Notes under the pieces: generated by a model
Seen by the model: only the letters and a program-made list of their open reading frames with translations
Told to the model about the DNA's origin: nothing
Databases searched by the model: none
Translations under genes and position numbers: made by a program
Assembly (NCBI GenBank): GCA_019745555.1
Contig: JAIESX010000018.1
Span: forward strand, 41,284-105,283
DNA: 64,000 nucleotides
Direction: 5' to 3'
From: Burkholderiaceae bacterium
Lineage (GTDB): Bacteria; Pseudomonadota; Gammaproteobacteria; Burkholderiales; Burkholderiaceae_C
Shown: one piece after another, positions 1-7,487 of the stretch
Layout: every line of letters begins with the position of its first letter
How positions within the stretch are numbered: the stretch's first letter is position 1

Positions 1-415
1 CCGAGAGCTGCGAGGGGTAGCGGTCGGCCAGCCAGTCCAGTTGCACGAGGTTCAGCAGCTCGTGCACCTTGGCCTTGATCTGCGCTTCGCTGGGGCGCTG
101 GGCACGCGGCTTCATGCGCAGGCCGAAGGCCACGTTGTCGAACACGGTCATGTGGCGGAACAGCGCGTAGTGCTGGAACACAAAACCCACATTGCGCTCA
201 CGCACGTGCACTTCGGTGGTGTCCTCGCCGCTGAAGAGGATGGCGCCCTGGTCGGGCGTCTCCAGGCCGGCAATGATGCGCAGCAGCGTGGTCTTGCCGC
301 AGCCCGAGGGGCCGAGCAGCGCGACGAGCTCGCCGGACTGGATGTCCAGGCTGACGTCGTTCAGGGCCTGGAAGTCGCCGAACTGCTTGCTGATGTTGCG
401 AATTTCGATGCTCAT
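1..415 (-). CDS. cysA: CysA, sulfate/thiosulfate ABC importer ATP-binding protein (partial, 3' end cut by window edge)
   Basis: This is the ATPase subunit of the sulfate/thiosulfate importer; it acts on the cytoplasmic face of the CysT-CysW channel. The ATG at 413-415 gives a product starting [16 protein letters not shown] Walker A motif GPSGCGKTT follows at about residues 35-43, then the Q-loop region [12 protein letters not shown]. The window ends just as the ABC signature begins (YPSQLS), so the Walker B, the rest of the nucleotide-binding domain and the regulatory tail lie outside. It is the last gene seen of a minus-strand operon and starts 11 nt after the cysW stop. CysA is preferred over another ABC ATPase because of the adjacent cysW, cysT and sbp. 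Confidence 0.95.
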   Translation of the reverse strand, partial: MSIEIRNISKQFGDFQALNDVSLDIQSGELVALLGPSGCGKTTLLRIIAGLETPDQGAILFSGEDTTEVHVRERNVGFVFQHYALFRHMTVFDNVAFGLRMKPRAQRPSEAQIKAKVHELLNLVQLDWLADRYPSQLS

Positions 416-426
416 GATGGGCTTTC

Positions 427-1332
427 TCAGGAAACGGCAGGCGCGAGGCGCGTATTCGGGTTTTCGGGTGGCAGCTCGGCCGCGGCTTTGATTTCGCGCT
501 CGTGCTTCCACTCGGCGACGGACTTGATGACCAGGGTCACCAGGGCCAGCAAGGCCAGCAGCGAGGCCACGGCAAAGGCCGCGACGGACTGGTACTCGTT
601 GTAGAGCACCTCCACATGCAGGGGCATGGTGTTGGTCTGGCCGCGGATATGGCCCGAGACCACGGACACGGCACCGAACTCGCCCATGGCGCGTGCATTG
701 CAGAGGATGACGCCGTAGATCAGGCCCCACTTGATATTGGGCAGGGTCACGTGCCAGAAGGTCTGCCAGCCGGTGGCGCCGAGCACGATGGCGGCCTGCT
801 CCTCCTCGTTGCCCTGGGCCTGCATCAGCGGAATGAGTTCGCGCGCGATGAAGGGGAAGGTCACGAAGACGGTCGCCAGAATGATGCCCGGCACGGCAAA
901 GATGATCTTGATGTCGTGCGCGGCCAGCCAGGGACCGAGCCAGCCCTGCGCGCCGAAGACCAGCACATAGATCAGGCCGGCCACCACGGGCGAGACCGAG
1001 AACGGCAGATCCACCAGCGTGGTCAGGAAGGCCTTGCCGCGGAACTCGTACTTGGCAATGGCCCAGGCCGCGGCGACGCCGAAAGCCAGGTTCAGCGGCA
1101 CGGCGATGGCGGCCGTGATCAGCGTGAGACGGATGGCGGCCCAGGCGTCGGGCTCCTTGAGTGCTTCCCAATAGGCGTCCCAGCCCTTGCGCAGGGCCTC
1201 GGTGAACACCGCGGCCAGCGGCAGCACCAGGAACAGGAACATGAAGACCAGCGCGATACCGATCAGGGTGGTGCGCACCCAGGCCGGCTCGGTGGTGCCG
1301 GCGCGGGCGTTGCGGACGGGTTGCTGGCTCAT
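427..1332 (-). CDS. cysW: CysW, sulfate ABC importer permease
   Basis: Inner-membrane permease that pairs with CysT to form the sulfate/thiosulfate channel. The 301-residue product has about six hydrophobic segments, beginning around residues 23-45, and the cytoplasmic EAA loop that contacts the ATPase ([19 protein letters not shown], about residues 175-195). Length is normal for CysW. The C-terminal tail after about residue 275 is charged and Pro-rich. It begins 2 nt after the cysT stop, so the two permeases are probably translated together. It is told apart from CysT by gene order and by the phrases [13 protein letters not shown] and [18 protein letters not shown], which are typical of CysW. 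Confidence 0.95.
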   Translation of the reverse strand: MSQQPVRNARAGTTEPAWVRTTLIGIALVFMFLFLVLPLAAVFTEALRKGWDAYWEALKEPDAWAAIRLTLITAAIAVPLNLAFGVAAAWAIAKYEFRGKAFLTTLVDLPFSVSPVVAGLIYVLVFGAQGWLGPWLAAHDIKIIFAVPGIILATVFVTFPFIARELIPLMQAQGNEEEQAAIVLGATGWQTFWHVTLPNIKWGLIYGVILCNARAMGEFGAVSVVSGHIRGQTNTMPLHVEVLYNEYQSVAAFAVASLLALLALVTLVIKSVAEWKHEREIKAAAELPPENPNTRLAPAVS

Positions 1333-1334
1333 GT

Positions 1335-2210
1335 TCAGGCTCCGGAACGCTTGCGCTGCCAGGCCTGCAGGCCGTTGATGATGAGCAGCAGGATGAAGGA
1401 GAACAGCAGCAGCACCGTGGCCACGGCGGTGGCACCCGCGTAGTCGTACTGTTCCAGCTTGCCGATGATGATCAGCGGCGTGATCTCCGACACCATGGGC
1501 ATGTTGCCCGCAATGAAGATGACCGAGCCGTATTCACCGATGGCGCGTGCGAAGGCCATGGCAAAACCGGTCAGCAGCGCCGGCGTGATGGACGGCAGGA
1601 TCACGTGGCGGAAGATCTGCCAGCGCGTGGCGCCCAGGCTGGTGGCGGCTTCCTCCAGCTCCTTCTCCGTGTCTTCCAGCACCGGCTGCACCGTGCGCAC
1701 CACAAAAGGCAGGCCGATGAAGATCAGCGCGATCACCACGCCATTGGGGTTGAAGGCCAGCTGGATGCCATAGGGCTCGAAGAACTGGCCCACCCAGCCG
1801 TTGCCGGCCAGCAGCGCGGTCAGCGAAATGCCGGCCACGGCCGTGGGGAGCGCGAAGGGCAGATCCACCAGCGCGTCGACGATCTTCTTGCCGGGGAAGG
1901 TGTAGCGCACCAGCACCCAGGCCACGAGCAGGCCGAAGACCACGTTGACCAGCGCGGCGATCAGGGAGGCGCCGAAGGTCAGGCGGTAGGAGGCCACCAC
2001 GCGGGGCGAGGAGACCGCCGCCCAGAACTGGTCCCAGCTCAGCGTGAAGGTCTTGAAGACCAGGGCTGAGAGCGGGATCAGCACGATCAGGCTCAGGTAC
2101 AGGATGGTGTAGCCCAGCGTGATGTTGAAGCCGGGCAGCACGCGCCGCTGGGCCCGCTTCTGGGGCGCTGCGGCCGCCGGCAGCGGCGTGGCAAGGGTGG
2201 CAGTCGTCAT
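1335..2210 (-). CDS. cysT: CysT (CysU), sulfate ABC importer permease
   Basis: Second permease subunit of the sulfate importer, in the inner membrane. The 291-residue product has a short Ala-rich, basic N-terminus, then about six membrane spans, and an EAA loop ([20 protein letters not shown], near residue 190) for docking to CysA. The segment [15 protein letters not shown] and the phrase [15 protein letters not shown] are characteristic of CysT/CysU. It lies between sbp and cysW in the order sbp-cysT-cysW-cysA, the standard order for this importer. The start follows the sbp stop by 9 nt. Confidence 0.95.
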   Translation of the reverse strand: MTTATLATPLPAAAAPQKRAQRRVLPGFNITLGYTILYLSLIVLIPLSALVFKTFTLSWDQFWAAVSSPRVVASYRLTFGASLIAALVNVVFGLLVAWVLVRYTFPGKKIVDALVDLPFALPTAVAGISLTALLAGNGWVGQFFEPYGIQLAFNPNGVVIALIFIGLPFVVRTVQPVLEDTEKELEEAATSLGATRWQIFRHVILPSITPALLTGFAMAFARAIGEYGSVIFIAGNMPMVSEITPLIIIGKLEQYDYAGATAVATVLLLFSFILLLIINGLQAWQRKRSGA

Positions 2211-2219
2211 CTCGAAAAC

Positions 2220-3215
2220 TTACTTGACGGTATAGAGCTGGTCGAACTTGCCGCCGTCGTTGAAGTGCACCTTCTGTGCCTCACCCAGCGAACCGAAGTA
2301 GTCCTGCACGGTGAAGAACTTGATCGGCTTGAAGGCCGTGGCGTACTTCTTCAGCACGGCTTCGTTGCGCGGGCGGATGTTGTGCTTGGCCGCGATTTCC
2401 TGGCCCTCAGGGCTGTAGAGGAAGTCGAGGTAGGCCTTGACCTCGGCCGCCGTGCCCTTTTTGGCCACGGTGCGCTCGACGATGGCCACCGGGTTCTCGG
2501 CCACGATGGAGGCGCTGGGATGCACGGCATCCACCTTGCCGGCGCCGAACTCCTTGTCCACCGACACGACTTCGGACTCGAAGGTCACCAGCACGTCGCC
2601 GATATTGCGCTGCAGGAAGACCCCCGTGGCATCACGCCCGCCGCGCGCCAGCACCGGCACGTTCTTGTAGAGCTTGCCCACGAACTCCGCGGCCTGCTCG
2701 TCGGTGCCGCCCTTGCTGCGCACATAGCCCCAGGCGGCCAGATAGGCCATGCGGCCGTTGCCACCGGTCTTGGGGTTGACCACGATGACCTGCACACCGG
2801 GCTTGATCAGGTCGTCCCAGTCCTTGATGTTCTTGGGGTTGCCGTTGCGCACCAGGAAGAGCATGGTCGAGGTGGTGGGCGAGGCGCCGTTGGGGAAGCG
2901 CTTGGCCCAGTCGGCGGCGACCACGCCCTTGTCGGCGAGGAACTGCACATCGGTGGTGGTGTTGAAGGTCACCACGTCGGCCTCCAGACCATCGGCCACG
3001 GCACGCGCCTGGGCGCTGGAGCCGGCATGCGACTGGTCCACCTTGATGTCCTTGCCCGTGCTCTTCTTGTAGTGGGCGGCAAAGGCGACGTTGATGTCCT
3101 TGTAGAACTCGCGGGCCACGTCATAGGAGACGTTGAGCAGCGTGGTCTGGGCGGAAGCCCAAGAGCTGGCGGCCAGAGCGAGGGCGGCGAGAGAGAGCTG
3201 AAGCTTGGTTTTCAT
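2220..3215 (-). CDS. sbp: Periplasmic sulfate-binding protein (first copy)
   Basis: Periplasmic binding protein that captures sulfate, or thiosulfate, and delivers it to CysTW. The 331-residue product has a Sec signal peptide (MKTKLQLSLAALALAASSWASA, cleavage likely before QTT). The mature part begins with the family phrase [14 protein letters not shown] and carries the ligand-site segments QSHAGSSAQARAV and VNPKTGGNGRMAYLAAW, with NTTTDVQFLA between. Its ATG overlaps the stop of the upstream hydrolase gene in an ATGA (3212-3215), which implies translational coupling. A second paralogue is at 6003-7016. Whether it prefers sulfate (Sbp) or thiosulfate (CysP) cannot be decided from the sequence. 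Confidence 0.95.
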   Translation of the reverse strand: MKTKLQLSLAALALAASSWASAQTTLLNVSYDVAREFYKDINVAFAAHYKKSTGKDIKVDQSHAGSSAQARAVADGLEADVVTFNTTTDVQFLADKGVVAADWAKRFPNGASPTTSTMLFLVRNGNPKNIKDWDDLIKPGVQVIVVNPKTGGNGRMAYLAAWGYVRSKGGTDEQAAEFVGKLYKNVPVLARGGRDATGVFLQRNIGDVLVTFESEVVSVDKEFGAGKVDAVHPSASIVAENPVAIVERTVAKKGTAAEVKAYLDFLYSPEGQEIAAKHNIRPRNEAVLKKYATAFKPIKFFTVQDYFGSLGEAQKVHFNDGGKFDQLYTVK

Positions 3216-3814
3216 ACGGCGTACTGGAGCGGGATGGACGAAGAAAAGGAATCGGAAGCAAGGGGCGCGACGGTCTGCAGACCGCCCTCGCCCACCAGGG
3301 ACTGCAGCAGAGCCACGCCCAGCGGCCAGGGGCCGTGGCCGGACTCGATGTTGATATGGCCGGCATCGGGCACACGCACGAACTCGCTACCCCAGTGGCG
3401 CGCATACGCGCCGGCCAGGCGGATCGGGCAAAACGGGTCGTTGCTGCTGGCCACCAGGATGCTGCGGTAGGGCAGCTTGCGGCTGGGCACGGGGGCGAAG
3501 TCGGCCAGGACGGAACGACGCTCGGGGTCGGCCGGCGCCACCAGCAGGGCCCCGGCGATGCGGGCCTCGGCCGCCTGTGGCAGATGCGTGACGGCGATGC
3601 AGCCCAAGCTGTGGGCCACCACCACCACGGGCTCAGGCTGGGCCAGGATGGTGCGGGCGATGCTCGCCACCCAGGCAGCACGGGTCGGCGCCAGCCAGTT
3701 GTCCTGCTGGACCCGGACCGTACGTGCATAACGCTCGGCCCACAGGCTTTGCCAGTGGCCGGGGCCGGAATCGCGCCAGCCGGGAACAATGAGGATGCTT
3801 GGGGTGTGTGACAT
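3212..3814 (-). CDS. RBBP9/YdeN-type alpha/beta serine hydrolase, first gene of the sulfate importer operon
   Basis: A 200-residue cytoplasmic alpha/beta hydrolase of the RBBP9/YdeN type. The N-terminus ILIVPGWRDSGPGHWQSLW is typical of the family. The nucleophile elbow is AHSLGC (Ser at about residue 75), an acid is likely in SSNDPF, and the catalytic His in DAGHINIESGHG. No signal peptide is visible. Its stop overlaps the sbp start (ATGA), so it is the promoter-proximal gene of the sulfate importer operon. A candidate sulfur-regulatory site lies about 60 bp upstream of its ATG. The substrate is unknown; the context suggests a role when sulfate is scarce, but that is inference. Confidence 0.85.
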   Translation of the reverse strand: MSHTPSILIVPGWRDSGPGHWQSLWAERYARTVRVQQDNWLAPTRAAWVASIARTILAQPEPVVVVAHSLGCIAVTHLPQAAEARIAGALLVAPADPERRSVLADFAPVPSRKLPYRSILVASSNDPFCPIRLAGAYARHWGSEFVRVPDAGHINIESGHGPWPLGVALLQSLVGEGGLQTVAPLASDSFSSSIPLQYAV

Positions 3815-3872
3815 GGACAGTGCCTGGAGTGGCTTGCTGTCCTTGATTGTGGGAACGAACCCTTAAAACACA

Positions 3873-3898
3873 AACCAATATAAAGTAGTTTGCTTATT
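3873..3898 (-). promoter_or_regulatory. Candidate sulfur-regulon operator, copy A (upstream of hydrolase-sbp-cysTWA)
   Basis: On the plus strand this reads AACCAATA, nine bases, TTGCTTATT. The same two half-motifs with the same 9-base spacing occur at 7087-7112 in front of the second sulfate-binding-protein gene. It lies in the 108-bp gap between lysR (ends 3923) and the hydrolase start (3814), in a locally AT-rich patch. On the upstream side CTTATTC is repeated directly (3894-3900 and 3901-3907). Duplication in front of two sulfate-uptake units makes a CysB- or Cbl-type activator site the best guess. Confidence 0.6.
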
Positions 3899-3922
3899 CC
3901 TTATTCGAACTAAGAAGGCAGG

Positions 3923-4876
3923 CTAGCCCATGGCGGCGACCTTGTCCTCGGTACAGGCCTCATGCACCACCTGTTCACCCTTGAGATGTTCACCGAGGAA
4001 ATCGAGGAAGCGACGCACCGCCGGCACCAGGCCGCGGCGCGAGGGAAACACCGCATGCACCACGCCCGCAGGCGGCGCCCAGTCGGGCAGCAGGGCCACA
4101 AGGCGGCCGTCGCGCAGCTCGTCGCGACACATGTAATCAGGCAGCACGCAGATGCCCATGCCCATGAGCACGGCCAATTTGAGGGTGAGCATGTCATCGG
4201 CCACATAACGCGGCCGGTGCACGTGCATGAATTCGGCGCCCTCGGGGCCCAGCAGACGCCAGCTCGAGCGGCCGTCGCTGACCGACATGGCCACGGAATC
4301 CAGCCGTGCCAGATCCTCCGGCGTCTTGGGCGCGGGCTGGCGCGCCAGCAGATCGGGGCTGGCCACGAGGATGGTGCGCGTCTGCCCCAGCTGCTTGATC
4401 ACCAGGCTGCCGCTGGCCTCCAGCGTGGGGCGCACGCGCAGGGCCACGTCGATGCCCTCTTCCACCAGATCGATCACCCGGTTGGTGACCAGCATCTCCA
4501 CGCGCACCTCCGGGAAGGCCCGCATGAACAGCGGCACCAGCACGGCGACGCTGGTCTGCGCCAGCGTCACCGGGCAGCTCACGCGGATGGTGCCGCGCGG
4601 CTCGGTCTGCACCTGGGCCGCCACCTCGGTCGCAGCCTGGGCGGCCTCGCGCATGACGAGGCAGTGCCGCAGATACTGTTCGCCCACCTCGGTCAGGGCC
4701 AGCTTGCGCGTGGTGCGCTGCAGCAGTCGCACGCCTAATTGTTCTTCCAGCTCGGCCACGCGGCGCGACAGGCGGGACTTGGGGATGTCCAGCGCCCGGC
4801 CAGCCGCCGCGAAGCCGCCCCGCTCCACCACCTCGGTGAAGTAAAGCATGTCGTTCAGATCGGTTTTCAGATCCAT
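3923..4876 (-). CDS. LysR-family transcriptional regulator, divergent from azoR
   Basis: A 317-residue LysR-type regulator. Residues about 8-67 form the winged helix-turn-helix (MLYFTEVVERGGFAAAGRAL, then SRLSRRVAELEEQLG and LLQRTTRKLALTEVG). Residues about 95-300 form the periplasmic-binding-protein-like effector domain. It is divergent from the azoreductase gene at 5292, an arrangement in which the LysR protein usually controls its neighbour. The ATG at 4874-4876 is only 8 bp from an inverted-repeat element, and no strong Shine-Dalgarno sequence is visible. The inducer is unknown; quinones or other electrophiles are plausible from the azoR partnership. It is not recognisable as CysB despite the sulfur genes next door. 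Confidence 0.9.
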   Translation of the reverse strand: MDLKTDLNDMLYFTEVVERGGFAAAGRALDIPKSRLSRRVAELEEQLGVRLLQRTTRKLALTEVGEQYLRHCLVMREAAQAATEVAAQVQTEPRGTIRVSCPVTLAQTSVAVLVPLFMRAFPEVRVEMLVTNRVIDLVEEGIDVALRVRPTLEASGSLVIKQLGQTRTILVASPDLLARQPAPKTPEDLARLDSVAMSVSDGRSSWRLLGPEGAEFMHVHRPRYVADDMLTLKLAVLMGMGICVLPDYMCRDELRDGRLVALLPDWAPPAGVVHAVFPSRRGLVPAVRRFLDFLGEHLKGEQVVHEACTEDKVAAMG

Positions 4877-4884
4877 GGAGGCCT

Positions 4885-5152
4885 AGGGTCTGTTCACCCT
4901 GATTTCTCAAGTGCGAACGTGGTGAAAACAGCGCCAATCTAGGCGCGCGACGACGCCCAGGCTGGCCGCCTGGGCTAGGAGTGCAACAACGAGTGGCGTT
5001 GTTTTAACCCCGTTCCCTCCGGATTGCGGCCAAAAATGCCATGCGGGGTGTTGCGCGAACTTGCCGGGGGTTACCCCGGCGGCGTCCACGCGCCTACCGC
5101 ATGACTTTTTTGATCCGCAACGCATCTTTAGAAATCAGGGTGAACAGACCCT
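4885..5152. repeat. MITE-like element with perfect 23-bp terminal inverted repeats
   Basis: The arms at 4885-4907 and 5130-5152 are perfect inverted copies (left arm starts AGGGTCTGTTCACC) and enclose 222 bp with no supported gene. The element takes up most of the 415-bp lysR-azoR gap. Reading inward past the arms, the two sides share little further similarity, as in a non-autonomous element. Outside a slightly trimmed boundary the flanks are CTAG on the left and CTCG on the right, which could be a decayed 4-bp target duplication. Without a transposase the family cannot be named. A solitary regulatory inverted repeat is less likely, given arm length and spacing. Confidence 0.65.
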
Positions 5153-5173
5153 CGATACCGCCTATTCCTCAAG

Positions 5174-5197
5174 GATTGTCCCAAATTTAGGACAATC
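5174..5197. promoter_or_regulatory. Near-perfect 24-bp palindrome upstream of azoR, candidate LysR operator
   Basis: The arms GATTGTCC (5174-5181) and GGACAATC (5190-5197) flank an AT-rich centre containing AAATTT. Only one base pair in the palindrome is unmatched. The form, a dyad with an AT-rich core and outer ATTGTCC/GGACAAT arms, fits LysR-type binding sites. It lies 94 bp upstream of the azoR ATG and on the azoR side of the MITE-like element, so the most likely binder is the divergent LysR protein. The remaining sequence up to azoR (5198-5291) is AT-richer and probably contains the azoR promoter. Confidence 0.55.
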
Positions 5198-5291
5198 TAT
5201 CGCAATTTGGCTGACTTATCAAACATTCGATCAAAACCCACAATTCTTCCCACGCCACCTATCAACCCCGGCGTCCAGAAAGGTTCTGATC

Positions 5292-5936
5292 ATGAAACTG
5301 CTGCACATCGACTCCAGCGTCCTGGGCGCGAACTCCGTCTCGCGTGCCCTGACCGCCCGTACCGTGGCCGAATGGCAAGCCACCCACCCCGGCACCACCG
5401 TCGAGTACCTCGACCTGGCTGTGGACGCCCCGTCCCACCTGGACGGCAACTCCCTGGGCTTCCGCGCCCCATCGGACAACGCCACCGAGGTGCAACGCCG
5501 CGAGAACGCCATCTCCGAAGCGCTGGTGAGCCAGTTCCTGGCCGCCGACGTGATCGTCGTGGGCGCCCCGCTCTACAACTTCAGCATCCCGAGCCAGCTC
5601 AAGGCCTGGATCGACCGCGTTGCCCAGGTGGGTCGCACCTTCAAGTACACCGAGAACGGCCCTGTGGGCCTGGCCGGCGGCAAGACGGTGATCGTGGCCT
5701 CCACGCGCGGCGGCATCTACTCCACCAGCGACGCCGGCCGTGCGCTGGAACACCAGGAAAGCTATCTGCAGACTGTGTTCGGTTTCTTCGGCATCACCGA
5801 CGTGCGCTTTGTGCGTGCCGAGGGTGTGGCCATGGGCGACGCCAAGAAGAGCGAAGCTCTGGCGGCCGCCGAGCGCGACATCAAGGCCCACACGGGTGTC
5901 GCCGCCAACCAGGCACAAGTCAAGGCCGCAGCCTGA
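5292..5936 (+). CDS. azoR: FMN-dependent NADH-azoreductase / quinone reductase
   Basis: A 214-residue flavodoxin-fold enzyme that reduces quinones and azo compounds with NADH; it acts as a dimer in the cytoplasm. The start [20 protein letters not shown] carries the FMN phosphate-binding segment (S9-S17). The internal motif [20 protein letters not shown] and the segment STRGGIYS are the AzoR family signatures around the flavin. Length matches the family. The ATG at 5292 is chosen over the long upstream open frame because homology begins exactly there. It is single-gene, divergent from lysR and followed by a strong hairpin terminator. Confidence 0.95.
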   Translation: MKLLHIDSSVLGANSVSRALTARTVAEWQATHPGTTVEYLDLAVDAPSHLDGNSLGFRAPSDNATEVQRRENAISEALVSQFLAADVIVVGAPLYNFSIPSQLKAWIDRVAQVGRTFKYTENGPVGLAGGKTVIVASTRGGIYSTSDAGRALEHQESYLQTVFGFFGITDVRFVRAEGVAMGDAKKSEALAAAERDIKAHTGVAANQAQVKAAA

Positions 5937-5955
5937 AACCGGCCCACGCCTGAAG

Positions 5956-5990
5956 CGACAAAGCCCGCAGATGCGGGCTTTGTCGTTTGA
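5956..5990. terminator. Bidirectional intrinsic terminator between azoR and the second sbp
   Basis: A perfect 13-bp stem (5956-5968 with 5973-5985) and a 4-nt loop AGAT. The stem is GC-rich in its centre (AAGCCCGC/GCGGGCTT), and T-rich sequence follows on the plus strand. It lies between the convergent 3' ends of azoR (5936) and the minus-strand sulfate-binding gene (6003), so it can serve both. Confidence 0.85.
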
Positions 5991-6002
5991 ATTGACCTGC
6001 GC

Positions 6003-7016
6003 CTATTTGCCGCTGTAGATCCGGTCGAACACCCCCCCGTCGGCGAAGTGCACCTTGCTCGCCTTCTCCCAGCCGCCGAAGGCCTCGTCGATCTTGAACA
6101 GGTTGAGCTTGGGCAGCTGCTTGGCGTACTTGGCCTGGGCCTTGGCCGAGGTCGGGCGGTAGAAGTGTTTGCCGATGATGTCCTGGGCTTCGTCGGTGTA
6201 GAGGAACTCCAGATAGGCCGTGGCCACGGCGCGCGTGCCCTTCCTGTCCACGTTCTTGTCCACCACGGTCACGGCCGGCTCGGCCAGGATGGACAGGCTG
6301 GGGTAGATGAAGTCCACCTTGTTGCCGAACTCCTTCTCCAGCAGGTAGGCCTCGTTCTCCCAGGAGATGAAGACATCGCCCTGGTTGCGCTGGGCGAAGG
6401 TCACGGACGAGCCGCGCGCGCCGGTGTCGAGCACGGGCACGTTGGCATAGAGCTTGGACACAAACTCCTGGGCCTTGGCCTCGCTGCCGTACTTGCGCTT
6501 GGCAAACTCCCAGGCGGCCAGGTAGTTCCAGCGGGCGCCGCCCGAGGTCTTGGGGTTGGGAGTGATGACCTTGACGTCGGGACGGATCAGGTCGTCCCAG
6601 TCCTTGATGTTCTTGGGGTTGCCCGCGCGCGTCACCAGCACGATGGTGGAGGTGTAGGGCGAGCTGTTGAGCGGCAGGCGCTTCTGCCAGTCCTTGGGGA
6701 TCCAGCCGCCGTTGGCGTGCAGGGCGTCGGTGTCACCGGCCAGGGCCAGGGTGGCCACGTCGGCGTCCAGACCGTCGATGATGGAGCGCGCCTGGCGGCC
6801 CGAACCGCCGTGCGACTGCTTGATGGTCACGTCCTGGCCGGTCTTGGCCTTCCAGTGCTTGGTGAAAGCGGCGTTGACTTCGACGTAAAGCTCACGCGTC
6901 GGGTCGTAGGAGACGTTCAGCAGGGTCACGGGGGCCGGCTGGGCCACGGCGGCAAAAGCCGCCCCTGCCAGGGTGAGGGCCAGGGAAAGCTTGATAAAGT
7001 CTCGGCGTTGCGTCAT
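6003..7016 (-). CDS. Periplasmic sulfate-binding protein (second copy, Tat-like signal)
   Basis: A 337-residue paralogue of the sulfate-binding protein at 2220-3215. It shares [27 protein letters not shown] and TPNKTSGG-like ligand-site segments (here [16 protein letters not shown]). Its N-terminus [14 protein letters not shown] looks like a twin-arginine (Tat) signal with RRDFIK, whereas the first copy has a plain Sec signal; this difference is visible, but the export route is inferred. There are no permease genes next to it, so it presumably feeds the CysTWA channel encoded at 1-2210. The promoter region carries the second copy of the AACCAATA-N9-TTGCTTATT element. It ends at the terminator shared with azoR. 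Confidence 0.92.
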   Translation of the reverse strand: MTQRRDFIKLSLALTLAGAAFAAVAQPAPVTLLNVSYDPTRELYVEVNAAFTKHWKAKTGQDVTIKQSHGGSGRQARSIIDGLDADVATLALAGDTDALHANGGWIPKDWQKRLPLNSSPYTSTIVLVTRAGNPKNIKDWDDLIRPDVKVITPNPKTSGGARWNYLAAWEFAKRKYGSEAKAQEFVSKLYANVPVLDTGARGSSVTFAQRNQGDVFISWENEAYLLEKEFGNKVDFIYPSLSILAEPAVTVVDKNVDRKGTRAVATAYLEFLYTDEAQDIIGKHFYRPTSAKAQAKYAKQLPKLNLFKIDEAFGGWEKASKVHFADGGVFDRIYSGK

Positions 7017-7086
7017 GTTTCTTCCTTTTCAGAACACAAAGTGGGTTGCGATGAAAAGGATTCTGGAGAGACATGCTCAAAACTGG

Positions 7087-7112
7087 AACCAATAAGATTT
7101 CAGTTGCTTATT
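7087..7112 (-). promoter_or_regulatory. Candidate sulfur-regulon operator, copy B (upstream of second sbp)
   Basis: AACCAATA (7087-7094), nine bases, then TTGCTTATT (7104-7112) match both half-motifs and the spacing of the site at 3873-3898. The nine spacer bases differ, which argues for two conserved half-sites and not a recent duplication. The site is about 70 bp upstream of the sbp ATG (7016) and 33 bp from the divergent yggX start (7146). It could therefore influence yggX as well. Confidence 0.6.
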
Positions 7113-7145
7113 ACTTAAACATCCGAACACTGAAAGAAGCTGCAT

Positions 7146-7418
7146 ATGGCACGCATGGTGAACTGCATCAAGCTCGGCAAGGAAGCCGAGGGCCTGGATT
7201 TCCCCCCGTACCCGGGCGAGCTGGGCAAGCGCATCTGGGAAAGCGTCAGCAAGGAAGCCTGGGCCGCCTGGCTCAAGCACCAGACCATGCTGGTCAATGA
7301 AAACCGCCTGAACCTGGCCGACGCCCGCGCCCGCCAGTACCTGGCACGCCAGATGGAAAACCACTTCTTCGGTAGCGGCGCAGACGCTGCGGCGGGCTAC
7401 GTCCCGCCGAGCGCTTAA
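7146..7418 (+). CDS. yggX: YggX, Fe(II)-trafficking / oxidative-damage protection protein
   Basis: A 90-residue YggX family protein, known to help protect iron-sulfur clusters and handle labile iron. The N-terminus [20 protein letters not shown] carries the conserved Cys7, and the family phrases [19 protein letters not shown] and [12 protein letters not shown] follow. Length is normal. It is divergent from the second sulfate-binding protein; the shared 129-bp region holds a candidate sulfur-regulon element. Iron-sulfur maintenance would suit the siroheme/Fe-S sulfite reductase encoded 4 kb away, but that link is inference. Confidence 0.95.
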   Translation: MARMVNCIKLGKEAEGLDFPPYPGELGKRIWESVSKEAWAAWLKHQTMLVNENRLNLADARARQYLARQMENHFFGSGADAAAGYVPPSA

Positions 7419-7487
7419 GGAACTGAAGCGCTCCGAAGAAATGATTTCGCTCAAACCACTTCTTCGGCGCCTCGTCTGAGCTCCACC

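Noticed and set aside
4907..5125. A 72-codon minus-strand open frame inside the MITE-like element
   Set aside because: No transposase motif or other recognisable feature; composition matches random high-GC frame. Not supported as a gene.
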